Numbered from the stretch's first letter, positions 1 through 6,384 are shown. The stretch is 9,605 nt of DNA from CAJBLF01 sp964613015 (GCA_964613015.1 CAZTFP010000035.1:1-9605); one strand, 5' to 3'. Notes: generated by a model from the sequence alone, not told the origin. A program made the numbers and translations.

Positions 1-99
1 GAAAAAATTGTATTTATGATCCGGATTCGTACATATACTAATAAGATACTTGTGATGATTGGTCGAACTATATTCACGGAAGATACGACTAAACGATAA
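1..99 (+). CDS. Possible C-terminal end of an unidentified gene (partial)
   Basis: Frame 1 is open from the window edge to a TAA at 97-99 and gives 32 residues ending in FTEDTTKR. I recognise no family, and the piece contains no UGA codon that would support it. It would converge on the minus-strand gene at 89-376, with an 11-bp tail-to-tail overlap. A 33-codon open frame in AT-rich DNA can arise by chance, so this is only a possible gene end. Confidence 0.22.
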   Translation, partial: EKIVFMIRIRTYTNKILVMIGRTIFTEDTTKR

Positions 100-376
100 A
101 ACTATTCAGTGATTTTATAATTTCTTCGGTATCTTTTTCGTTGCAGACAATAAAGAGTTCTTGTGCGGTTGCACCTTTGCTCATAATACATTTGATACCG
201 CTTGTTGTATTGTAAGATATTTTGAAGTGGAATTCAGACGATCATTTTTGTTGTCTGGATATTCTTCCTGGTATTATTCTAGAAATCAGCGGCTGTTTTT
301 CAATCTCTAAAAGCAGTTTGTGAAATTCTGGCAAAATATGATGTACAGTTTTGGTTTTGGCAAATTTAGTATTCAT
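89..376 (-). CDS. DUF2103-like small protein
   Basis: This 95-residue protein begins at ATG 376 and ends with TAG at 91-89. It needs one UGA read as glycine (Gly45), so standard-code calling would miss it. Visible features are an N-terminal VHHILPEF stretch with paired histidines (12-13), a central IIPGRI motif (34-39), and a C-terminal half reading TSGIKCIMSKGATAQELFIV (58-77). From memory the HH, IIPGRI and GxxAQELFIV pattern matches DUF2103, annotated as predicted metal-binding proteins of unknown function. I could not check this with a profile. The gene is divergent from prmC with only 23 bp between the start codons, so the promoters must overlap. A TATAAT element lies 14 nt upstream of the ATG. 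No membrane segment or signal peptide is visible. The gene itself is well supported, the family less so. Confidence 0.62.
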
Positions 377-390
377 ATATTCTTTTTATT

Positions 391-396
391 ATTATA
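391..396 (-). promoter_or_regulatory. -10 element for the DUF2103-like gene
   Basis: The minus strand shows a consensus TATAAT (396 to 391) 14 nt before the ATG at 376. Transcription would begin around 384, leaving a leader of under 10 nt. The element lies in the 23-bp divergent spacer shared with prmC. No clear -35 is visible because that region would fall inside prmC codons. Confidence 0.4.
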
Positions 397-399
397 AAG

Positions 400-1281
400 A
401 TGGTGATGAAGCTTTGAACGTTATTGTGACGTGTTGATCTTACAGAAAAATTTGTTCTTCAAAAATTTCTTTGTGCTTTTTTGGCGTGTTCGAGAGAAGA
501 ATTGTGGACCAATACTGACCAGGAGCTATCTGATGAAATTATACAAAAAGTGCTTGTTGCTTACAAGTCATATATTGAAGATAAAAAGCCACTGGAATAT
601 ATTCTTGGTCATGTAGATTTTTTTGGTCATGAATTTTTTGTCAATGAAGCGACACTTATTCCTAGACCAGAAACAGAATATATGATAACTGCGGTGACCG
701 AATTTATCAGTGGAAAGTGAAAAGTGGAAAGTGAAAAGTGAGATAACCTTCTTCTGGATATTTGAACGGGATGTGGAGTTCTGTGAATTTCTGTGTTATT
801 ACAAAATCCCAACTATTTTGCTCATGCTGTTTTTTCAGACTATTTTACTAATGCACTGGAGGTTGCCAAAAGGAATTATCAAAAATTAATTACTGATTTT
901 TCATGAAAGGTAGATTTTTTTCAATCAGATTTGCTCGATTTTTTGAACGATGGAACGATGGAACAATGGAACAATGGAAACATTGTTCTTGTGGCTAATT
1001 TACCGTATATACCCGAAGAAACATTTGAAGCTAATGTATCTGATAATGTAAAAAAATGGGAACCAAAACCTGCTTTTGTCGGCGGTGATGATGGATTGGA
1101 TTATTATAGAATTATGTTAGATCAAATAATTGGCTTGAAGCCAGAAAAATTTGTAATGTTTTTAGAAATGATGACATGGCAGGTGGATATATTGCGTCAG
1201 TTATATAGTGATGTATTTGTCTTTGAAGAAGTAAAAACCTTTCATTTTAATATCAGAATAGTCAAAGCATATCTTAGATAA
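400..1281 (+). CDS. prmC: Peptide chain release factor N5-glutamine methyltransferase (PrmC/HemK)
   Basis: PrmC methylates the glutamine of the GGQ motif in release factors using S-adenosylmethionine. Read with UGA=Gly this is an uninterrupted 293-residue protein, the usual family length; the standard code breaks it into fragments. An N-terminal helical domain ends in PLEYILGHVDFFG (64-76). IPRPETE (87-93) and the SAM-binding motif DIGTGCGVLG (120-129) follow; two glycines of that motif (122, 129) are UGA. The catalytic loop is NLPY (200-203) where E. coli has NPPY. Seven UGA codons occur in total. ATG 400 is chosen because the residues after it fit the PrmC N-terminus; ATG 406 is also possible, and there is no Shine-Dalgarno sequence. 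Two non-triplet tandem repeats (709-742 and 945-980) sit in predicted loops. In a UGA-recoded organism RF2 is expected to be absent, so RF1 would be the main substrate; that is inference. Confidence 0.95.
709..742 (+). repeat. 14-bp tandem repeat inside prmC
   Basis: The unit AGTGGAAAGTGAAA occurs twice exactly (709-722, 723-736), followed by a partial AGTGAG. It encodes SGKGKVESEKG, a hydrophilic linker between the helical domain and the methyltransferase core of PrmC. Fourteen is not a multiple of three, so gain or loss of one unit would shift the frame. Two UGA glycine codons fall in or at the edge of the repeat. Confidence 0.9.
945..980 (+). repeat. 8-bp tandem repeat inside prmC
   Basis: Four consecutive 8-mers are visible: GAACGATG twice, then GAACAATG twice, then a partial GAAA. 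They encode NDGTMEQWNNGN, directly before the beta strand that leads into the NLPY catalytic loop. An 8-bp unit in four copies is a plausible slippage tract, and changing by one copy would frameshift prmC upstream of its active-site motif. Confidence 0.92.
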
Positions 1282-1405
1282 AAAAATTAAAATAAAAAAA
1301 ACATTGATTTTTATTTTTACATTACTATAATTTCTTTGGTTTATATTATTTAGTCGTCTTATAATTATGATTATCACTATCTCTACTTTTAGATCAAACT
1401 GCTGG

Positions 1406-1432
1406 AACCACTATTTTTGTGGGGGGTTTTTT
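1406..1432 (+). terminator. Possible weak terminator downstream of prmC
   Basis: A CCAC/GTGG stem with a TATTTTT loop runs into GG and then six T residues. The core stem is only 4 bp, so this is a weak candidate, but it lies about 125 bp past the prmC stop on the right strand. Confidence 0.33.
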
Positions 1433-1484
1433 GATTTGTCTTGAGGTGGTAGTACATAAAAAATATTACACTTAACATAATTAC

Positions 1485-1516
1485 AAAAAACCTATAGCGA
1501 TATAGAGTTTTTTTTT
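1485..1516. terminator. Rho-independent terminator, probably bidirectional
   Basis: The left arm AAAAAACCTATA and right arm TATAGAGTTTTTT pair almost completely around a GCGA loop, with one unpaired base. Nine T residues (1508-1516) follow on the plus strand and an A6 run precedes the hairpin, so it could work in either direction. It is the best terminator candidate for the prmC transcript. Confidence 0.65.
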
Positions 1517-1534
1517 CGACTACAAATATAAACT

Positions 1535-1546
1535 TTGTCCGGACAA
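1535..1546. promoter_or_regulatory. 12-bp perfect palindrome, possible operator
   Basis: TTGTCCGGACAA is a perfect dyad in an otherwise AT-rich spacer, 67 bp before the ORF at 1613. A homodimeric regulator could bind such a site. The arms have no loop, so it is not an RNA hairpin terminator. No second copy was noticed in the window. Confidence 0.28.
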
Positions 1547-1612
1547 CAAAACACTTACCTCATTAAGTATCACTTTATCGTATTAAAAAATTTTAATCTG
1601 TAATTTTTTACC

Positions 1613-1948
1613 ATGTACACAACTACATGAAATCCAGAAATGTACCATGAGACTGTATTTTTCAATTCAAAAAAATTACACACCATTGTTTCTAAAACTA
1701 CATTGGATTTTTTGCATGCTATCCAGGTTTTACAGACACCAGACATCAGACAATTACACACTTTGTTTATACATCATCAAAGCGAGCTTCTTAAATATTT
1801 TGATCAAAGTTTGTTTGATATTTATCAATCCAACGATACCTGACATGGTTTGTATTTATTTAAAGAAATTTTTAAAAACTGCACAACATTGTCCAAGCAT
1901 TCTACAAAAATAACGCTTTGATCTATTATAAACATATTTGATAATTAA
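1613..1948 (+). CDS. Hypothetical protein, 111 residues
   Basis: Reading UGA as Gly gives an open frame from ATG 1613 to TAA 1946-1948, just after an in-frame TAA at 1601. It contains three UGA codons (residues 6, 77 and 103). Absence of TAA and TAG over 111 codons in DNA this AT-rich is unlikely by chance (roughly a fraction of a percent per frame by my estimate), which is the main evidence that it is coding. The composition is mixed, with several His and Phe and no membrane segment. I recognise no family. A stretch SNDTGHGLYLFKEIFKNC (73-90) faintly resembles the G2 box of histidine-kinase ATPase domains, but the other boxes are absent, so a decayed remnant is as likely as a real small protein. 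It lies 24 bp before pepD on the same strand. Confidence 0.42.
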
Positions 1949-1953
1949 ATTTT

Positions 1954-1962
1954 ATATATAAC
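1954..1962 (+). promoter_or_regulatory. Possible -10 region for pepD
   Basis: Overlapping TATATA (1954-1959) and TATAAC (1957-1962) lie 10-13 nt before the pepD ATG, implying a leader of only a few nucleotides. No good -35 is visible at the usual spacing, and AT-rich DNA yields such matches by chance. Confidence 0.28.
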
Positions 1963-1972
1963 CCCAATACCT

Positions 1973-3364
1973 ATGACAACAAAAATTCTAGACTATTTTT
2001 CACAGATTGTAACCGTACCTAGAGCATCAGGTAATGAAAAATTTATCCGTGAATGGTTGATTGATCGAGCTCATCAAAATAATTTATCGTATAGAACAGA
2101 TGCTATCTGAAATCTTGTACTTTATGTACCAGCTACACCATGATATGAAAATAAACCGATAGTTATATTACAAGCACATATGGATATGGTCTGTGTAAAG
2201 TCTCCTACAAGTAATCATGATTTTACTAAAGATCCCTTACATATCTATGAAGAAGAAGATTGGTTGAAGGCAAAAGACACTACCTTGTGAGCTGATAATG
2301 GAATCGCTATCGCTATGATGCTTTCGATTGTAGAGCGTCCACATCCAAATTTAGAATTGTTTTTTACTGTGGATGAAGAGAGATGATTGACATGAGCATT
2401 ACATTTTGATACTTCGCTTTTGTCTGGAAAATATCTTATCAATTTAGATACAGAGGATGAATGAGAAATTTGTATTAGTTCTGCATGATGAGCTCGCGTA
2501 GATTGTCTCTGCACCATTACTTTTGAAAATACAAAGTATCAAACCTATGAAGTAGCAATTACTTGATTACAATGATGACACTCTGGTGTAGATATACATC
2601 TCAATAGATGAAACGCTATCATTGCACTATTAGAAGTTATAGATTCTTATGGTGACGGCTTACAGCTTATAGAGCTTTCTTGATGACAAGCAGACAATGC
2701 AATACCTACAGAATGTAGAGCGATATTGGCTATCCAAGACCAAGAAAAATTTGAAAGACATATCGGAGATTATACCCAAAATTATAAAAAAACATATGAT
2801 GCTGATTCCCTTTCTCATTCAATTAATCCAATTGATACTACTACCTCTGCGATCAACGACTATATCACTTTTATTTCTACTTTATTGGATATACCTGTCG
2901 GAGTGATCAAAATGAATGAACAAACACCTGATTTGGTCGAGACGTCTATCAATCTTTGAATGATTCAAATATCAGATTCTTGTCTGCATCTTACTTATGC
3001 TCCTAGATCATCTGACAATGAAAAATTACATTTGTTGATTGATACATTAAGGGACAAATATAGCACCATCAATTGAGAAATATCTACTAGATCGATGTAT
3101 CCTGGACGATATCAAAATCCAGATGATCGTTTGGTACAATTAACCAAAAAACATTATGAAGATGTACTCAAAAGACCAGTTAAGGTAGTTGCCTATCATG
3201 CTTGATTGGAATGTTGAGCTATTGTAGGTAAACTATGAAATGGAGTGCAATCTGTATCTATCTGACCTACCATAAAACATCCACATAGTATAAATGAAAA
3301 AGTTTTTAAGCCATCTGTGGATAGGGTATATCAGGTGCTACAAAATATTTTACTAGAGATATAA
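1973..3364 (+). CDS. pepD: Aminoacyl-histidine (Xaa-His) dipeptidase PepD, peptidase family M20C
   Basis: PepD is a cytosolic dinuclear-metal dipeptidase that cleaves unspecific dipeptides including Xaa-His. This copy has 463 residues against about 485 in E. coli. All family landmarks are present: QAHMDMV with His69 and Asp71; TTLGADNG with ligand Asp108; DEERGLTGA with general base Glu135 and ligand Glu136; NLDTEDEG with Asp159; the lid-domain box GLQGGHSGVDIH followed by NRGNA; HAGLECG; and C-terminal GPTIKHPHS with ligand His438. Twenty UGA codons are in frame and nearly all fall on conserved family glycines, which makes this the clearest proof of UGA=Gly in the window. ATG 1973 gives the expected N-terminus (ILDYFSQIVTVPRASGNE). 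The gene stands alone, with no Shine-Dalgarno sequence. In a small-genome symbiont it probably recycles amino acids from peptides; that is inference. Confidence 0.96.
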
Positions 3365-3415
3365 TCTTATACAAAACATTAACAAAAAAATTTCTAAATT
3401 TTTTTATACATTTAT

Positions 3416-3421
3416 TATACT
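3416..3421 (+). promoter_or_regulatory. -10 element implying a leaderless mRNA
   Basis: TATACT ends 6 nt before the ATG at 3428, so transcription would start at or within a base of the start codon. No Shine-Dalgarno sequence could fit. The -35 region is AT-rich without a clear TTGACA. Confidence 0.4.
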
Positions 3422-3427
3422 ATTATC

Positions 3428-3601
3428 ATGAACACTATAACATCTTTGGATAAAGCTATAGACCAAAAGCAAAACAATATCATTGAAGCAAAACAATTAA
3501 ATAATATGATCAATGATGTATCATCAAAATTGGTATTAGCAGAGCTTAAAAAAGAATTAGAGGAACTACTGCAACAAAAAGTAGCGATACCTGCTCAATA
3601 A
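3428..3601 (+). CDS. Small helical protein, 57 residues
   Basis: A complete 57-codon frame runs from ATG to TAA. The sequence is rich in Lys, Glu, Gln, Asn, Ile and Leu; after a short N-terminus, residues 6-52 look continuously alpha-helical with coiled-coil spacing (for example LAELKKELEELLQQK at 37-51). It has no Gly, Cys, Trp or UGA and only one Pro, at position 55. It lies 63 bp after pepD with its own -10 element and is followed by a long spacer, so it is probably transcribed alone. I do not recognise a family. The even helical composition argues for a real gene, but its short length leaves doubt. Confidence 0.55.
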   Translation: MNTITSLDKAIDQKQNNIIEAKQLNNMINDVSSKLVLAELKKELEELLQQKVAIPAQ

Positions 3602-3770
3602 TACCACACAATATTATCATCACATAAGATATAATTTTTTAATCTTTTCACAAAATATTAATAATTTTTATAGAATTTTATTTCCAGAAAATGAGATAGT
3701 ATACTTTTGGTTTAGATTGAAAATTATATCTTTATACGATACCCAACTCTAATTTGATTTTTTTAATTCA

Positions 3771-3835
3771 TTTGTATTCTAAGAGGTAATTTTTCTGATG
3801 TTACTATCAGAATAGTCAAAGCTTATCTTGCTTAG
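3771..3835 (+). pseudogene. Relic of a prmC 3' end
   Basis: Bases 3805-3829 match 1251-1275 of prmC at 24 of 25 positions and in the same reading frame, giving TIRIVKAYLA before a TAG where prmC ends NIRIVKAYLR. Weaker similarity continues back to 3771 against prmC 1216 with a one-base indel, and the CCAGAAAA at 3684 may match prmC 1141. There is no start codon and no methyltransferase core, so it cannot be functional. It lies in the 297-bp spacer 3602-3898, which otherwise holds AT-rich DNA and the promoter at 3841. A partial duplication or a recombination scar would both explain it. Confidence 0.68.
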
Positions 3836-3840
3836 TTGTA

Positions 3841-3870
3841 TTGACTTATTTCATAAAATAACTATATGTA
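3841..3870 (+). promoter_or_regulatory. Sigma70-type promoter for the 3899 operon
   Basis: TTGACT (3841-3846) is followed after 16 nt by TATATG (3863-3868), or after 18 nt by TATGTA (3865-3870). Transcription would begin near 3876, about 23 nt before ATG 3899. It is among the most convincing -35/-10 pairs in the window. Confidence 0.5.
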
Positions 3871-3898
3871 GCAAACATTTATTTTATATTTTTTATAT

Positions 3899-4417
3899 AT
3901 GTGAAATAATTCTAAATGACCTGGTAAGGGTTCACTTAGTTTTGATAGTCAACGCACTCGTTGAAAATTTGATATATACCATAAGTTTCTTACCACACCA
4001 CATCTACCACCTATGGTGGATAGACAAAAACAAGATTGAGAGTTTTTGGTGAAATTTACTAATAAATTCTGACCTATTGCTATTAGAAAACGTGTGATTC
4101 AAGAATGGAAAGAAAAGCTTAAATGAGCTGAGTATCAAAATACTCCTGAAAAATATAGTAAGTATATCAATGAAAAATATATTAGTACCTTTCTTCCTCA
4201 GTTAGAAATTTCTAAAAAAGCTATTATCAAAAAAAATCATCCTGGTTGTCCTTTGATTGTAAAAAATGGTCTTAATGAATATGATCTTCCTGTCGAAATT
4301 TTTTGGAGTTGTATTCATGTTGATCTTACCTCTAAATTTGAAGATCCCTATGATGTGATAGGTAATGTACAAACATTTCTTGATGTTTTTGGTACGTCAG
4401 TTACTATTGAAAAGTAG
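3899..4417 (+). CDS. Hypothetical protein, 172 residues (first of a pair)
   Basis: With UGA=Gly there is one continuous frame from ATG 3899 to TAG 4415-4417, with six UGA codons (for example Gly2, Gly7, Gly22). The standard code breaks it up, leaving no usable ORF. ATG 3899 is preferred because it is the first start after the promoter at 3841 and the residues after it look coding; ATG 4013 is the next candidate. The protein appears soluble and mixed alpha/beta, with a basic N-terminal third, a charged middle (RKRVIQEWKEKLKG) and an aromatic C-terminal part (LPVEIFWSCIHVDLTSKFED). There is no signal peptide or membrane segment. I recognise no family. The next gene follows after 66 bp on the same strand with no visible terminator, so the two are probably co-transcribed. 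Confidence 0.72.
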
Positions 4418-4483
4418 TTATATACTCCAGTTTTCATTTGATTTCTTTTCTTCTCTTTTTTATCTCTTGTATCATGAATTTTT

Positions 4484-5002
4484 ATGTCAAAATGAAAGTG
4501 AATATTTAAAAATAATATGAAGAGAAAATTTGGTACTTGATATCTTGTTTTGACAAATATTTCCAATATAGAAAAGGATGATATAGATACTCGTATCAAA
4601 AAAAACTCTGAAAATACTTCAGATCAGCTTGCTTCAGTACATAAAACTCCTTCATCCTATGCTATGGATTTTTATTCACCAAGTTTTTGACATATTTTTG
4701 TAAAAGAACTCAAAAACAAAAATAGTGCTTTAGATATACAACTTTTTTTTGAAGATTTTGAACGTGCTTATGATGTTCTACTTACCGTAAAAAATATCGA
4801 TGAAGATATTATTGATGAGAAAAGCTTTATTATTCTGGAACTTGAGGATTGATCTACAAGAAAACTCCATGCTCGCTTTTTTTGGGCTATATTGCCTCCT
4901 CATATAAAAAATCCTTATATACAAGAATATTCTGGTTCTTTTCAAAGACTAGCTAATTTACTTGCTGATCAAAATAAAATAGTTCAGTCACAAGAATATT
5001 AA
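4484..5002 (+). CDS. Hypothetical protein, 172 residues (second of a pair)
   Basis: The frame is open to TAA 5000-5002 and holds five UGA glycine codons (two in the N-terminal MSKGKGIF, then TGYLV, SFGHIF and EDGSTR). The start is uncertain: ATG 4484 includes the two early UGA glycines, while ATG 4517 gives 161 residues; neither has a Shine-Dalgarno sequence. The protein looks soluble, with an acidic middle (NIDEDIIDEKSFIILELEDG) followed by aromatic RFFWAILPPHIKNPYIQEY. It has the same length as its upstream neighbour but no obvious sequence similarity to it. I recognise no family. Its 3' end faces the DnaX C-terminal ORF with 47 bp between the stops and no strong terminator hairpin. Confidence 0.72.
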
Positions 5003-5049
5003 AAAAAATAGGTGCAAAAATGAGCTTTTTATAAACATTTGGAGAATAT

Positions 5050-5361
5050 TTATTTTTCTATGCCTAACTTTCTGTTGAAATAATTTTCTTTGTTCTCAAA
5101 GGTTACGTGTATTGCTACTGATTTTTCCATAACCTCACTGAGTTTTTCTTCGATATATCTCATATTTTCTTTATTACTAAAAATGAGCTGCGCCACTTTG
5201 CTTATAGTGATGAAATATACTCCCTCGCTCGTAATTTTGTTTATTATGAGGCTATCTTTGAGGCTATTTTTGATTGATGGTTTTTCAATCTTTTCTATGA
5301 GATTGGTGAGAATATCAGTAAATCCCCCTTCGTTTTCTTCTTTGTTTTCTGTATCTATCAT
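5050..5361 (-). CDS. Detached DnaX C-terminal (tau-like) domain protein
   Basis: This 103-residue protein starts at ATG 5361 inside the last codons of dnaX (7-bp overlap, -1 frame) and ends in TAA. After an acidic N-terminus it shows an amphipathic helix (FTDILTNLIEKIEK), then GVYFITISKVAQLIFSNKENM and IEEKLSEVMEKSVAIHVTF. This helix, strand, F-S/N-K-E-N, I-E-x-x-L, strand pattern resembles the C-terminal domain of Gram-positive-type DnaX proteins, as I recall it from Bacillus. Such domains are normally fused to DnaX, contacting polymerase III or other replisome parts. Here the overlap with dnaX suggests translation by reinitiation. No slippery heptamer is visible at the junction. It contains no UGA codon. 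The gene is secure; the domain assignment rests on pattern memory and context. Confidence 0.72.
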   Translation of the reverse strand: MIDTENKEENEGGFTDILTNLIEKIEKPSIKNSLKDSLIINKITSEGVYFITISKVAQLIFSNKENMRYIEEKLSEVMEKSVAIHVTFENKENYFNRKLGIEK

Positions 5362-6368
5362 TGTTTATTTTCAGATTTAGTTAAATGTTTATGAATCGCG
5401 ACTTTGTAGATAATCGTAGGATAAGGATAATATCTAATGTTTCCGATAATATCGGTGAATGTTTCAGATATTATGGTAGAAAAATTTATATCTTCAAGAA
5501 AGATTTGATCAATGTACATTAATGTTTGTTTTGCAAAGCTATGTAAATCTATGCCTTGATGGTGAATAGCATCAATTTTTTCAAATATTATTTGTGCGTC
5601 GCCTGCTTTTATGAGACCAAGAAAATCTTTGATCAATGTCTCTGATGCAACTCCGAGAAACTTTGTAATATGCTGTTCATCTATATTTCCCAAAACACTC
5701 ACTTGATCTATATATTTTACTGCGTCACGTACACATCCTTCTGAAATTTTGGCAATCAATTCTATTGCTTCATCACTTGCTGTGAGTCCTTCTTGCTCAC
5801 AGATGCTTTTGAGAAATTTTCCTATTTCTTTTTTGTCTACCTTTTTGAAATTAAATACCTGACAGCGTGAAACAATTGTTTCAGGAACTTTTTGAATTTC
5901 TGTCGTTGCAAGGATAAAACATACATTGTCCCTTGGTTCTTCAATGGTTTTCAAAAGAGCATTGAATGCTCCTTTACTCAACATATGTACCTCATCTATT
6001 ACGTAGATTTTTTTTTTCAAGTTTGCTGGTGGATAGGCTGCTTTGTCCAAAATTTCTTCTCTGATATTATCTACTCCGGTATGTGAAGCGGCGTCTATTT
6101 CTACATAATCCAATGTTTTGCCTTCATTGATAGTTGTACAGTTGAAACATTTATTGCAAGGATTTCCATCTTGGAGATCCAAACAATTAATCGCTTTGGC
6201 CAAGATTCTTGCAGCGGTTGTTTTTCCTGTACCTCTAGGTCAGAATAAGAGATAATTATGGTGCATCTCCTTGTTTGAACTCATCTGCGCCTTAAGAATT
6301 TCCGTAATATGATTTTGTCCGATAATAGTATCGAAAGTTTGTGGACGATATTTGTTTGCGAGAGACAT
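5355..6368 (-). CDS. dnaX: DNA polymerase III subunit gamma (DnaX clamp-loader ATPase)
   Basis: DnaX is the AAA+ motor subunit that loads the sliding clamp. ATG 6368 gives the canonical N-terminus SLANKYRPQTFDTIIGQ. Walker A is GPRGTGKT (43-50); its first glycine is a UGA codon at 6242-6240, so the standard code would cut the protein inside the P-loop. Zinc cysteines are Cys62, 71, 74 and 77. Walker B is IYVIDEVHML (121-130), sensor 1 is LATTE (153-157) and the arginine finger lies in SRC (167-169). Domains II and III follow and the protein stops at 337 residues, so it has only the gamma-like part; the missing C-terminal domain appears to be the next ORF. The end reads CAA TGA TAG: the TGA adds one glycine and TAG terminates. 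Only two UGA codons occur against 16 GGN. A 23-bp repeat lies just upstream. Confidence 0.96.
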
Positions 6369-6384
6369 ACGGAATAAACTAATA

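Larger units (their letters stand above)
1282..1612. other. Intergenic spacer after prmC
   Basis: About 330 bp of very AT-rich DNA with no convincing gene. It holds two hairpin plus T-tract candidates (1406-1432 and 1485-1516) and a perfect 12-bp palindrome (1535-1546). The longest plus-strand reading frame noticed is about 29 codons, from ATG 1377, and its codons run through the first hairpin. I saw no tRNA or other RNA gene. Confidence 0.6.

Noticed and set aside
400..1281. prmC as a broken pseudogene with several stops
   Set aside because: All the apparent stops are UGA; once read as Gly the protein is full length with intact motifs.
1640..1913. 88-codon ORF at 1647-1913 overlapping the 1613 ORF in another frame
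   Set aside because: It has no UGA codon and no recognisable motif, is shorter than the 1613 frame once UGA is read as Gly, and its sequence looks random; the 1613 frame is the better candidate.
2245..2517. 90-codon minus-strand ORF
   Set aside because: Antisense shadow of pepD over its metal-binding region.
4348..4599. 83-codon minus-strand ORF across the gap between the two 172-residue genes
   Set aside because: Antisense to both UGA-containing genes; composition looks random and no motif is present.
5003..5049. Terminator between the convergent 4484 gene and the DnaX C-terminal ORF
   Set aside because: There are A and T runs, but only weak AT-only pairing around AAAAATGAGCTTTTT; not convincing as a hairpin.
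5358..5361. Programmed -1 frameshift joining dnaX to the C-terminal domain ORF
   Set aside because: No X XXY YYZ slippery heptamer lies in the dnaX frame near the overlap, and the downstream ORF has its own ATG, so reinitiation is simpler.
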